Source: Auanema rhodensis (Eukaryota > Nematoda > Chromadorea > Rhabditida > Rhabditidae). Taken from it: a stretch of DNA of 64,000 nt. Positions 12,658 to 26,226 of the stretch are shown one piece after another. The stretch covers positions 558,001 through 622,000 of the forward strand of contig CAXKVF010000076.1 of the NCBI GenBank assembly GCA_964057225.1, written 5' to 3'. The notes under the pieces are model-generated. The model saw only the letters and a program-made list of their open reading frames with translations. It made no database searches and was not told where the DNA came from. Position 1 is the first letter of the stretch. The number at the start of each line of letters is the position of its first letter. Position numbers and translations under genes: made by a program.

Positions 12658-12670
12658 CATGGTTACCATG
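12658..12670. other. 13-bp dyad CATGGT-T-ACCATG (representative copy)
   Basis: m160-165 and m167-172 are perfect 6-bp inverted arms around a single T. The dyad persists in monomers ending in GCACC or GAACC. It is shortened to 5-bp arms in monomers ending in TTAACC, where G172 is T. Short dyads near the monomer junction are common in centromeric satellites and may matter for non-B DNA or positioning; that is inference. Confidence 0.55.
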
Positions 12671-13378
12671 CACCAATATCAATAAAAATCTGTTTTTAGA
12701 CTAATATGGACATGGGGAATCTAATTTTGAAAACCGCATCTCTTTATCTTTCACGTGAAGCGAGTTACATACCAAGTGCACATCACGTGTACATTTAATT
12801 AGCATAAATTAAAGTTCACGTAAATTTCAAAGTCATGGTTACCATGCACCAATATCAATAAAAATCTGTTTTTAGACTAATATGGACATGGGGAATCTAA
12901 TTTTGAAAACCGCATCTCTTTATCTTTCACGTGAAGCGAGTTACATACCAAGTGCACATCACGTGTACATTTAATTAGCATAAATTAAAGTTCACGTAAA
13001 TTTCAAAGTCATGGTTACCATGCACCAATATCAATAAAAATTTGTTTTTAGACTAATATGGACATGGGGAATCTAATTTTGAAAACCGCATCTCTTTATC
13101 TTTCACGTGAAGCGAGTTACATACCAAGTGCACATCACGTGTACATTTAATTAGCATAAATTAAAGTTCACGTAAATTTCAAAGTCATGGTTACCATGCA
13201 CCAATATCAATAAAAATTTGTTTTTAGACTAATATGGACATGGGGAATCTAATTTTGAAAACCGCATCTCTTTATCTTTCACGTGAAGCGAGTTACATAC
13301 CAAGTGCACATCACGTGTACATTTAATTAGCATAAATTAAAGTTCACGTAAATTTCAAAGTCATGGTTACCATGCACC

Positions 13379-14962
13379 AATATCAATAAAAATCTGTTTT
13401 TAGACTAATATGGACATGGGGAATCTAATTTTGAAAACCGCATCTCTTTATCTTTCACGTGAAGCGAGTTACATACCAAGTGCACATCACGTGTACATTT
13501 AATTAGCATAAATTAAAGTTCACGTAAATTTCAAAGTCATGGTTACCATGCACCAATATCAATAAAAATTTGTTTTTAGACTAATATGGACATGGGGAAT
13601 CTAATTTTGAAAACCGCATCTCTTTATCTTTCACGTGAAGCGAGTTACATATCAAGTGCACATCACGTGTACATTTAATTAGCATAAATTAAAGTTCACG
13701 TAAATTTCAAAGTCATGGTTACCATTAACCAATATCAATAAAAATTTGTTTTTAGACTAATATGGACATGGGGAATCTAATTTTGAAAACCGCATCTCTT
13801 TATCTTTCACGTGAAGCGAGTTACATATCAAGTGCACATCACGTGTACATTTAATTAGCATAAATTAAAGTTCACGTAAATTTCAAAGTCATGGTTACCA
13901 TGCACCAATATCAATAAAAATTTGTTTTTAGACTAATATGGACATGGGGAATCTAATTTTGAAAACCGCATCTCTTTATCTTTCACGTGAAGCGAGTTAC
14001 ATACCAAGTGCACATCACGTGTACATTTAATTAGCATAAATTAAAGTTCACGTAAATTTCAAAGTCATGGTTACCATGCACCAATATCAATAAAAATCTG
14101 TTTTTAGACTAATATGGACATGGGGAATCTAATTTTGAAAACCGCATCTCTTTATCTTTCACGTGAAGCGAGTTACATACCAAGTGCACATCACGTGTAC
14201 ATTTAATTAGCATAAATTAAAGTTCACGTAAATTTCAAAGTCATGGTTACCATGCACCAATATCAATAAAAATTTGTTTTTAGACTAATATGGACATGGG
14301 GAATCTAATTTTGAAAACCGCATCTCTTTATCTTTCACGTGAAGCGAGTTACATATCAAGTGCACATCACGTGTACATTTAATTAGCATAAATTAAAGTT
14401 CACGTAAATTTCAAAGTCATGGTTACCATTAACCAATATCAATAAAAATTTGTTTTTAGACTAATATGGACATGGGGAATCTAATTTTGAAAACCGCATC
14501 TCTTTATCTTTCACGTGAAGCGAGTTACATATCAAGTGCACATCACGTGTACATTTAATTAGCATAAATTAAAGTTCACGTAAATTTCAAAGTCATGGTT
14601 ACCATGCACCAATATCAATAAAAATTTGTTTTTAGACTAATATGGACATGGGGAATCTAATTTTGAAAACCGCATCTCTTTATCTTTCACGTGAAGCGAG
14701 TTACATATCAAGTGCACATCACGTGTACATTTAATTAGCATAAATTAAAGTTCACGTAAATTTCAAAGTCATGGTTACCATTAACCAATATCAATAAAAA
14801 TTTGTTTTTAGACTAATATGGACATGGGGAATCTAATTTTGAAAACCGCATCTCTTTATCTTTCACGTGAAGCGAGTTACATATCAAGTGCACATCACGT
14901 GTACATTTAATTAGCATAAATTAAAGTTCACGTAAATTTCAAAGTCATGGTTACCATGCACC
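13379..14962. repeat. 4-mer (704 bp) followed by dimeric (352 bp) HORs
   Basis: The order is T16C; C98T ending ttaacc; C98T ending gcacc; consensus (13379-14082); then T16C; C98T/ttaacc; C98T/gcacc (14083-14610); then another C98T/ttaacc plus C98T/gcacc pair (14611-14962). The pair at 14259-14610 and 14611-14962 is a 352-bp dimer. Similar dimer runs occur at 19011-19714 and 27459-28162. Confidence 0.85.
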
Positions 14963-15842
14963 AATATCAATAAAAATTTGTTTTTAGACTAATATGGACA
15001 TGGGGAATCTAATTTTGAAAACCGCATCTCTTAATCTTTCACGTGAAGCGAGTTACATACCAAGTGCACATCACGTGTACATTTAATTAGCATAAATTAA
15101 AGTTCACGTAAATTTCAAAGTCATGGTTACCATGCACCAATATCAATAAAAATTTGTTTTTAGACTAATATGGACATGGGGAATCTAATTTTGAAAACCG
15201 CATCTCTTTATCTTTCACGTGAAGCGAGTTACATACCAAGTGCACATCACGTGTACATTTAATTAGCATAAATTAAAGTTCACGTAAATTTCAAAGTCAT
15301 GGTTACCATGAACCAATATCAATAAAAATTTGTTTTTAGACTAATATGGACATGGGGAATCTAATTTTGAAAACCGCATCACTTTATCTTTCACGTGAAG
15401 CGAGTTACATACCAAGTGCACATCACGTGTACATTTAATTAGCATAAATTAAAGTTCACGTAAATTTCAAAGTCATGGTTACCATGCACCAATATCAATA
15501 AAACTTTGTTTTTAGACTAATATGGACATGGGGAATCTAATTTTGAAAACCGCATCTCTTTATCTTTCACGTGAAGCGAGTTACATACCAAGTGCACATC
15601 ACGTGTACATTTAATTAGCATAAATTAAAGTTCACGTAAATTTCAAAGTCATGGTTACCATGCACCAATATCAATAAAAATCTGTTTTTAGACTAATATG
15701 GACATGGGGAATCTAATTTTGAAAACCGCATCTCTTTATCTTTCACGTGAAGCAAGTTACATACCAAGTGCACATCACGTGTACATTTAATTAGCATAAA
15801 TTAAAGTTCACGTAAATTTCAAAGTCATGGTTACCATGCACC
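14963..15842. repeat. Mosaic stretch of five monomers
   Basis: Five 176-bp monomers including private variants cttaatctttc (near 15031), aaactttg (near 15502) and gaagcaag (near 15749), plus one T67A catcac monomer (15315) and one T16C monomer (15667). The order T67A, near-consensus, T16C, C74A resembles 10915-11443. Confidence 0.8.
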
Positions 15843-17250
15843 AATATCAATAAAAATTTGTTTTTAGACTAATATGGACATGGGGAATCTAATTTTGAAA
15901 ACCGCATCTCTTTATATTTCACGTGAAGCGAGTTACATACCAAGTGCACATCACGTGTACATTTAATTAGCATAAATTAAAGTTCACGTAAATTTCAAAG
16001 TCATGGTTACCATGAACCAATATCAATAAAAATTTGTTTTTAGACTAATATGGACATGGGGAATCTAATTTTGAAAACCGCATCTCTTTATCTTTCACGT
16101 GAAGCGAGTTACATACCAAGTGCACATCACGTGTACATTTAATTAGCATAAATTAAAGTTCACGTAAATTTCAAAGTCATGGTTACCATGCACCAATATC
16201 AATAAAAATTTGTTTTTAGACTAATATGGACATGGGGAATCTAATTTTGAAAACCGCATCTCTTTATCTTCCACGTGAAGCGAGTTACATACCAAGTGCA
16301 CATCACGTGTACATTTAATTAGCATAAATTAAAGTTCACGTAAATTTCAAAGTCATGGTTACCATGAACCAATATCAATAAAAATTTGTTTTTAGACTAA
16401 TATGTACATGGGGAATCTAATTTTGAAAACCGCATCTCTTTATCTTTCACGTGAAGCGAGTTACATACCAAGTGCACATCACGTGTACATTTAATTAGCA
16501 TAAATTAAAGTTCACGTAAATTTCAAAGTCATGGTTACCATGAACCAATATCAATAAAAATTTGTTTTTAGACTAATATGGACATGGGGAATCTAATTTT
16601 GAAAACCGCATCTCTTTATATTTCACGTGAAGCGAGTTACATACCAAGTGCACATCACGTGTACATTTAATTAGCATAAATTAAAGTTCACGTAAATTTC
16701 AAAGTCATGGTTACCATGAACCAATATCAATAAAAATTTGTTTTTAGACTAATATGGACATGGGGAATCTAATTTTGAAAACCGCATCTCTTTATCTTTC
16801 ACGTGAAGCGAGTTACATACCAAGTGCACATCACGTGTACATTTAATTAGCATAAATTAAAGTTCACGTAAATTTCAAAGTCATGGTTACCATGCACCAA
16901 TATCAATAAAAATTTGTTTTTAGACTAATATGGACATGGGGAATCTAATTTTGAAAACCGCATCTCTTTATCTTCCACGTGAAGCGAGTTACATACCAAG
17001 TGCACATCACGTGTACATTTAATTAGCATAAATTAAAGTTCACGTAAATTTCAAAGTCATGGTTACCATGAACCAATATCAATAAAAATTTGTTTTTAGA
17101 CTAATATGTACATGGGGAATCTAATTTTGAAAACCGCATCTCTTTATCTTTCACGTGAAGCGAGTTACATACCAAGTGCACATCACGTGTACATTTAATT
17201 AGCATAAATTAAAGTTCACGTAAATTTCAAAGTCATGGTTACCATGCACC
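15843..17250. repeat. Two 4-mer HOR copies (704 bp each)
   Basis: Copies are 15843-16546 and 16547-17250. Each has the order C74A (tatatttcac), consensus, T77C (cttccac), G35T (tatgtacatg). The same quartet occurs once at 11443-12146 and, dispersed, at 22179-22882 and 30979-31506. The copies differ in the last junction, gaacc versus gcacc. Confidence 0.87.
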
Positions 17251-20200
17251 AATATCAATAAAAATTTGTTTTTAGACTAATATGGACATGGGGAATCTAA
17301 TTTTGAAAACCGCATCTCTTTATCTTTCACGTGAAGCGAGTTACATATCAAGTGCACATCACGTGTACATTTAATTAGCATAAATTAAAGTTCACGTAAA
17401 TTTCAAAGTCATGGTTACCATTAACCAATATCAATAAAAATTTGTTTTTAGACTAATATGGACATGGGGAATCTAATTTTGAAAACCGCATTTCTTTATC
17501 TTTCACGTGAAGCGAGTTACATACCAAGTGCACATCACGTGTACATTTAATTAGCATAAATTAAAGTTCACGTAAATTTCAAAGTCATGGTTACCATGCA
17601 CCAATATCAATAAAAATTTGTTTTTAGACTAATATGGACATGAGGAATCTAATTTTGAAAACCGCATCTCTTTATCTTTCACGTGAAGCGAGTTACATAC
17701 CAAGTGCACATCACGTGTACATTTAATTAGCATAAATTAAAGTTCACGTAAATTTCAAAGTCATGGTTACCATGCACCAATATCAATAAAAATTTGTTTT
17801 TAGACTAATATGGACATGGGGAATCTAATTTTGAAAACCGCATCTCTTTATATTTCACGTGAAGCGAGTTACATACCAAGTGCACATCACGTGTACATTT
17901 AATTAGCATAAATTAAAGTTCACGTAAATTTCAAAGTCATGGTTACCATGCACCAATATCAATAAAAATTTGTTTTTAGACTAATATGGACATGGGGAAT
18001 CTAATTTTGAAAACCGCATCTCTTTATCTTCCACGTGAAGCGAGTTACATACCAAGTGCACATCACGTGTACATTTAATTAGCATAAATTAAAGTTCACG
18101 TAAATTTCAAAGTCATGGTTACCATGAACCAATATCAATAAAAATTTGTTTTTAGACTAATATGGACATGGGGAATCTAATTTTGAAAACCGCATCTCTT
18201 TATCTTCCACGTGAAGCGAGTTACATACCAAGTGCACATCACGTGTACATTTAATTAGCATAAATTAAAGTTCACGTAAATTTCAAAGTCATGGTTACCA
18301 TGAACCAATATCAATAAAAATTTGTTTTTAGACTAATATGGACATGGGGAATCAAAGTTTGAAAACCGCATCTCTTTATCTTTCACGTGAAGCGAGTTAC
18401 ATACCAAGTGCACATCACGTGTACATTTAATTAGCATAAATTAAAGTTCACGTAAATTTCAAAGTCATGGTTACCATGAACCAATATCAATAAAAATTTG
18501 TTTTTAGACTAATATGGACATGGGGAATCTAATTTTGAAAACCGCATCACTTTATCTTTCACGTGAAGCGAGTTACATACCAAGTGCACATCACGTGTAC
18601 ATTTAATTAGCATAAATTAAAGTTCACGTAAATTTCAAAGTCATGGTTACCATGCACCAATATCAATAAAAATTTGTTTTTAGACTAATATGGACATGGG
18701 GAATCTAATTTTGAAAACCGCATCTCTTTATCTTTCACGTGAAGCGAGTTACATACCAAGTGCACATCACGTGTACATTTAATTAGCATAAATTAAAGTT
18801 CACGTAAATTTCAAAGTCATGGTTACCATGCACCAATATCAATAAAAATCTGTTTTTAGACTAATATAGACATGGGGAATCTAATTTTGAAAACCGCATC
18901 TCTTTATCTTTCACGTGAAGCGAGTTACATACCAAGTGCACATCACGTGTACATTTAATTAGCATAAATTAAAGTTCACGTAAATTTCAAAGTCATGGTT
19001 ACCATGCACCAATATCAATAAAAATTTGTTTTTAGACTAATATGGACATGGGGAATCTTATTTTGAAAACCGCATCTCTTTATCTTTCACGTGAAGCGAG
19101 TTACATATCAAGTGCACATCACGTGTACATTTAATTAGCATAAATTAAAGTTCACGTAAATTTCAAAGTCATGGTTACCATTAACCAATATCAATAAAAA
19201 ATTGTTTTTAGACTAATATGGACATGGGGAATCTAATTTTGAAAACCGCATCTCTTTATCTTTCACGTGAAGCGAGTTACATATCAAGTGCACATCACGT
19301 GTACATTTAATTAGCATAAATTAAAGTTCACGTAAATTTCAAAGTCATGGTTACCATGCACCAATATCAATAAAAATTTGTTTTTAGACTAATATGGACA
19401 TGGGGAATCTAATTTTGAAAACCGCATCTCTTTATCTTTCACGTGAAGCGAGTTACATATCAAGTGCACATCACGTGTACATTTAATTAGCATAAATTAA
19501 AGTTCACGTAAATTTCAAAGTCATGGTTACCATTAACCAATATCAATAAAAATTTGTTTTTAGACTAATATGGACATGGGGAATCTAATTTTGAAAACCG
19601 CATCTCTTTATCTTTCACGTGAAGCGAGTTACATATCAAGTGCACATCACGTGTACATTTAATTAGCATAAATTAAAGTTCACGTAAATTTCAAAGTCAT
19701 GGTTACCATGCACCAATATCAATAAAAATTTGTTTTTAGACTAATATGGACATGGGGAATCTAATTTTGAAAACCGCATCTCTTTATCTTTCACGTGAAG
19801 CGAGTTACATATCAAGTGCACATCACGTGTACATTTAATTAGCATAAATTAAAGTTCACGTAAATTTCAAAGTCATGGTTACCATTTACCAATATCAATA
19901 AAAATTTGTTTTTAGACTAATATGGACATGGGGAATCTAATTTTGAAAACCGCATCTCTTTATCTTTCACGTGAAGCGAGTTACATACCAAGTGCACATC
20001 ACGTGTACATTTAATTAGCATAAATTAAAGTTCACGTAAATTTCAAAGTCATGGTTACCATGCACCAATATCAATAAAAATTTGTTTTTAGACTAATATG
20101 GACATGGGGAATCTAATTTTGAAAACCGCATCTCTTTATCTTTCACGTGAAGCGAGTTACATACCAAGTGCACATCACGTGTACATTTAATTAGCATAAA

Positions 20201-22530
20201 TTAAAGTTCACGTAAATTTCAAAGTCATGGTTACCATGAACCAATATCAATAAAAATTTGTTTTTAGACTAATATGGACATGGGGAATCTAATTTTGAAA
20301 ACCGCATCTCTTTATCTTTCACGTGAAGCGAGTTACATACCAAGTGCACATCACGTGTACATTTAATTAGCATAAATTAAAGTTCACGTAAATTTCAAAG
20401 TCATGGTTACCATGCACCAATATCAATAAAAATTTGTTTTTAGACTAATATGGACATGGGGAATCTAATTTTGAAAACCGCATCTCTTTATCTTCCACGT
20501 GAAGCGAGTTACATACCAAGTGCACATCACGTGTACATTTAATTAGCATAAATTAAAGTTCACGTAAATTTCAAAGTCATGGTTACCATGAACCAATATC
20601 AATAAAAATTTGTTTTTAGACTAATATGGACATGGGGAATCTAATTTTGAAAACCGCATCTCTTTATCTTCCACGTGAAGCGAGTTAAATACCAAGTGCA
20701 CATCACGTGTACATTTAATTAGCATAAATTAAAGTTCACGTAAATTTCAAAGTCATGGTTACCATGAACCAATATCAATAAAAATTTGTTTTTAGACTAA
20801 TATGGACATGGGGAATCTAATTTTGAAAACCGCATCTCTTTATCTTCCACGTGAAGCGAGTTACATACCAAGTGCACATCACGTGTACATTTAATTAGCA
20901 TAAATTAAAGTTCACGTAAATTTCAAAGTCATGGTTACCATGAACCAATATCAATAAAAATTTGTTTTTAGACTAATATGGACATGGGGAATCAAAGTTT
21001 GAAAACCGCATCTCTTTATCTTTCACGTGAAGCGAGTTACATACCAAGTGCACATCACGTGTACATTTAATTAGCATAAATTAAAGTTCACGTAAATTTC
21101 AAAGTCACGGTTACCATGAACCAATATCAATAAAAATTTGTTTTTAGACTAATATGGACATGGGGAATCTAATTTTGAAAACCGCATCACTTTATCTTTC
21201 ACGTGAAGCGAGTTACATACCAAGTGCACATCACGTGTACATTTAATTAGCATAAATTAAAGTTCACGTAAATTTCAAAGTCATGGTTACCATGCACCAA
21301 TATCAATAAAAATTTGTTTTTAGACTAATATGGACATGGGGAATCTAATTTTGAAAACCGCATCTCTTTATCTTTCACGTGAAGCGAGTTACATACCAAG
21401 TGCACATCACGTGTACATTTAATTAGCATAAATTAAAGTTCACGTAAATTTCAAAGTCATGGTTACCATGCACCAATATCAATAAAAATCTGTTTTTAGA
21501 CTAATATGGACATGGGGAATCTAATTTTGAAAACCGCATCTCTTTATCTTTCACGTGAAGCGAGTTACATACCAAGTGCACATCACGTGTACATTTAATT
21601 AGCATAAATTAAAGTTCACGTAAATTTCAAAGTCATGGTTACCATGCACCAATATCAATAAAAATTTGTTTTTAGACTAATATGGACATGGGGAATCTAA
21701 TTTTGAAAACCGCATCTCTTTATCTTTCACGTGAAGCGAGTTACATATCAAGTGCACATCACGTGTACATTTAATTAGCATAAATTAAAGTTCACGTAAA
21801 TTTCAAAGTCATGGTTACCATTAACCAATATCAATAAAAATTTGTTTTTAGACTAATATGGACATGGGGAATCTAATTTTGAAAACCGCATCTCTTTATC
21901 TTTCAAGTGAAGCGAGTTACATACCAAGTGCACATCACGTGTACATTTAATTAGCATAAATTAAAGTTCACGTAAATTTCAAAGTCATGGTTACCATGCA
22001 CCAATATCAATAAAAATTTGTTTTTAGACTAATATGGACATGAGGAATCTAATTTTGAAAACCGCATCTCTTTATCTTTCACGTGAAGCGAGTTACATAC
22101 CAAGTGCACATCACGTGTACATTTAATTAGCATAAATTAAAGTTCACGTAAATTTCAAAGTCATGGTTACCATGCACCAATATCAATAAAAATTTGTTTT
22201 TAGACTAATATGGACATGGGGAATCTAATTTTGAAAACCGCATCTCTTTATATTTCACGTGAAGCGAGTTACATACCAAGTGCACATCACGTGTACATTT
22301 AATTAGCATAAATTAAAGTTCACGTAAATTTCAAAGTCATGGTTACCATGAACCAATATCAATAAAAATTTGTTTTTAGACTAATATGGACATGGGGAAT
22401 CTAATTTTGAAAACCGCATCTCTTTATCTTTCACGTGAAGCGAGTTACATACCAAGTGCACATCACGTGTACATTTAATTAGCATAAATTAAAGTTCACG
22501 TAAATTTCAAAGTCATGGTTACCATGCACC
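17251..22530. repeat. Mosaic domain with a 15-monomer (2640 bp) recurrence
   Basis: Thirty monomers of 176 bp. The ordered run T77C, caaagtttg, T67A, consensus, T16C, C98T/ttaacc starts at 18131 and again at 20771, 2640 bp apart. A C98T dimer run lies at 19011-19890 and ends in an unusual ccatttacc (19885). Private variants include aatataga (near 18866), aatcttat (near 19055), aaaaaattg (19197), gttaaatacc (near 20686) and gtcacgg (near 21105). Confidence 0.8.
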
Positions 22531-25500
22531 AATATCAATAAAAATTTGTTTTTAGACTAATATGGACATGGGGAATCTAATTTTGAAAACCGCATCTCTT
22601 TATCTTCCACGTGAAGCGAGTTACATACCAAGTGCACATCACGTGTACATTTAATTAGCATAAATTAAAGTTCACGTAAATTTCAAAGTCATGGTTACCA
22701 TGCACCAATATCAATAAAAATTTGTTTTTAGACTAATATGTACATGGGGAATCTAATTTTGAAAACCGCATCTCTTTATCTTTCACGTGAAGCGAGTTAC
22801 ATACCAAGTGCACATCACGTGTACATTTAATTAGCATAAATTAAAGTTCACGTAAATTTCAAAGTCATGGTTACCATGCACCAATATCAATAAAAATTTG
22901 TTTTTAGACTAATATGGACATGGGGAATCTAATTTTGAAAACCGCATCTCTTTATCTTTCACGTGAAGCGAGTTACATATCAAGTGCACATCACGTGTAC
23001 ATTTAATTAGCATAAATTAAAGTTCACGTAAATTTCAAAGTCATGGTTACCATTAACCAATATCAATAAAAATTTGTTTTTAGACTAATATGGACATGGG
23101 GAATCTAATTTTGAAAACCGCATCTCTTTATCTTTCACGTGAAGCGAGTTACATATCAAGTGCACATCACGTGTACATTTAATTAGCATAAATTAAAGTT
23201 CACGTAAATTTCAAAGTCATGGTTACCATGAACCAATATCAATAAAAATTTGTTTTTAGACTAATATGGACATGGGGAATCTAATTTTGAAAACCGCATC
23301 TCTTTATCTTTCACGTGAAGCGAGTTACATACCAAGTGCACATCACGTGTACATTTAATTAGCATAAATTAAAGTTCACGTAAATTTCAAAGTCATGGTT
23401 ACCATGAACCAATATCAATAAAAATTTGTTTTTAGACTAATATGGACATGGGGAATCTAATTTTGAAAACCGCATCTCTTTATCTTTCACGTGAAGCGAG
23501 TTACATACCAAGTGCACATCACGTGTACATTTAATTAGCATAAATTAAAGTTCACGTAAATTTCAAAGTCATGGTTACCATGCACCAATATCAATAAAAA
23601 TTTGTTTTTAGACTAATATGGACATGGGGAATCTAATTTTGAAAACCGCATCTCTTTATCTTTCACGTGAAGCGAGTTACATACCAAGTGCACATCACGT
23701 GTACATTTAATTAGCATAAATTAAAGTTCACGTAAATTTCAAAGTCATGGTTACCATGCACCAATATCAATAAAAATTTGTTTTTAGACTAATATGGACA
23801 TGGGGAATCTAATTTTGAAAACCGCATCTCTTTATCTTCCACGTGAAGCGAGTTACATACCAAGTGCACATCACGTGTACATTTAATTAGCATAAATTAA
23901 AGTTCACGTAAATTTCAAAGTCATGGTTACCATGCACCAATATCAATAAAAATTTGTTTTTAGACTAATATGTACATGGGGAATCTAATTTTGAAAACCG
24001 CATCTCTTTATCTTTCACGTGAAGCGAGTTACATACCAAGTGCACATCACGTGTACATTTAATTAGCATAAATTAAAGTTCACGTAAATTTCAAAGTCAT
24101 GGTTACCATGCACCAATATCAATAAAAATTTGTTTTTAGACTAATATGGACATGGGGAATCTAATTTTGAAAACCGCATCTCTTTATCTTTCACGTGAAG
24201 CGAGTTACATATCAAGTGCACATCACGTGTACATTTAATTAGCATAAATTAAAGTTCACGTAAATTTCAAAGTCATGGTTACCATGAACCAATATCAATA
24301 AAAATTTGTTTTTAGACTAATATGGACATGGGGAATCTAATTTTGAAAACCGCATCTCTTTATCTTTCACGTGAAGCGAGTTACATACCAAGTGCACATC
24401 ACGTGTACATTTAATTAGCATAAATTAAAGTTCACGTAAATTTCAAAGTCATGGTTACCATGAACCAATATCAATAAAAATTTGTTTTTAGACTAATATG
24501 GACATGGGGAATCTAATTTTGAAAACCGCATCTCTTTATCTTTCACGTGAAGCGAGTTACATACCAAGTGCACATCACGTGTACATTTAATTAGCATAAA
24601 TTAAAGTTCACGTAAATTTCAAAGTCATGGTTACCATGCACCAATATCAATAAAAATTTGTTTTTAGACTAATATGGACATGGGGAATCTAATTTTGAAA
24701 ACCTCATCTCTTTATCTTCCACGTGAAGCGAGTTACATACCAAGTGCACATCACGTGTACATTTAATTAGCATAAATTAAAGTTCACGTAAATTTCAAAG
24801 TCATGGTTACCATGAACCAATATCAATAAAAATTTGTTTTTAGATTAATATGGACATGGGGAATCTAATTTTGAAAACCGCATCTCTTTATCTTTCACGT
24901 GAAGCGAGTTACATACCAAGTGCACATCACGTGTACATTTAATTAGCATAAATTAAAGTTCACGTAAATTTCAAAGTCATGGTTACCATGCACCAATATC
25001 AATAAAAATTTGTTTTTAGACTAATATGGACATGGGGAATCTAATTTTGAAAACCGCATCTCTTTATCTTCCACGTGAAGCGAGTTACATACCAAGTGCA
25101 CATCACGTGTACATTTAATTAGCATAAATTAAAGTTCACGTAAATTTCAAAGTCATGGTTACCATGCACCAATATCAATAAAAATTTGTTTTTAGACTAA
25201 TATGTACATGGGGAATCTAATTTTGAAAACCGCATCTCTTTATCTTTCACGTGAAGCGAGTTACATACCAAGTGCACATCACGTGTACATTTAATTAGCA
25301 TAAATTAAAGTTCACGTAAATTTCAAAGTCATGGTTACCATGCACCAATATCAATAAAAATTTGTTTTTAGACTAATATGGACATGGGGAATCTAATTTT
25401 GAAAACCGCATCTCTTTATCTTTCACGTGAAGCGAGTTACATATCAAGTGCACATCACGTGTACATTTAATTAGCATAAATTAAAGTTCACGTAAATTTC

Positions 25501-26226
25501 AAAGTCATGGTTACCATTAACCAATATCAATAAAAATTTGTTTTTAGACTAATATGGACATGGGGAATCTAATTTTGAAAACCGCATCTCTTTATCTTTC
25601 ACGTGAAGCGAGTTACATATCAAGTGCACATCACGTGTACATTTAATTAGCATAAATTAAAGTTCACGTAAATTTCAAAGTCATGGTTACCATGAACCAA
25701 TATCAATAAAAATTTGTTTTTAGACTAATATGGACATGGGGAATCTAATTTTGAAAACCGCATCTCTTTATCTTTCACGTGAAGCGAGTTACATACCAAG
25801 TGCACATCACGTGTACATTTAATTAGCATAAATTAAAGTTCACGTAAATTTCAAAGTCATGGTTACCATGAACCAATATCAATAAAAATTTGTTTTTAGA
25901 CTAATATGGACATGGGGAATCTAATTTTGAAAACCGCATCTCTTTATCTTTCACGTGAAGCGAGTTACATACCAAGTGCACATCACGTGTACATTTAATT
26001 AGCATAAATTAAAGTTCACGTAAATTTCAAAGTCATGGTTACCATGAACCAATATCAATAAAAATTTGTTTTTAGACTAATATGGACATGGGGAATCTAA
26101 TTTTGAAAACCGCATCTCTTTATCTTTCACGTGAAGCGAGTTACATACCAAGTGCACATCACGTGTACATTTAATTAGCATAAATTAAAGTTCACGTAAA
26201 TTTCAAAGTCATGGTTACCATGAACC
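22531..26226. repeat. Loose 7-monomer HOR, three copies (1232 bp spacing)
   Basis: The triplet T77C/gcacc, G35T/gcacc, C98T starts at 22531, 23763 and 24995, two steps of exactly 1232 bp. The remaining four units differ between copies. Copy 1 has C98T/gaacc then consensus units. Copy 2 has a cctcatc plus cttcc monomer (24643) and a tagattaat monomer (24819). Copy 3 has a longer run of gaacc-ending consensus monomers. The cctcatc variant returns at 26403, 1760 bp after its first occurrence, so exchanges overlap the 7-mer frame. Confidence 0.8.

Larger units (their letters stand above)
12499..12674. repeat. Representative consensus monomer (176 bp)
   Basis: This copy carries none of the common diagnostic variants and serves as the reference for monomer numbering m1-m176. 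In order it contains an A/T-rich start with AATAAAAA (m7-14) and TTTTT (m19-23); the segment AGACTAATATGGACATGGGG (m24-43); GAAAACCGCATC (m55-66); the palindrome TTCACGTGAA (m76-85); GTGCAC (m102-107); ATCACGTG (m108-115); the A/T-rich dyad (m120-139); TTCACGTAAA (m141-150); and the dyad around GGTTACC (m160-172). Recurrent variants elsewhere are T16C, T17C, G35T, G41A, T48A, T52G, C66T, T67A, C74A, T77C, T77G, C80A, G86A, C98T, T116C, T120A, C173A, and G172T with C173A. Confidence 0.95.
9507..13378. repeat. Mosaic satellite domain, no single HOR period
   Basis: Twenty-two monomers, all 176 bp. Recurrent types appear in a loosely repeated order: C98T/ttaacc (9683), C66T (9859), G41A (10035), C74A tatattt (10211, 11267, 11443), T77C cttcc (10563, 11795), G35T (11971), caaagtttg (10739, 12147) and T67A catcac (10915, 12323). 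Singletons include gcacgaat (10032), gttttcagac (11109) and aatccaat (12367). Types T77C, T67A and caaagtttg first appear here, and C98T becomes frequent. Nothing but satellite is present. Confidence 0.85.
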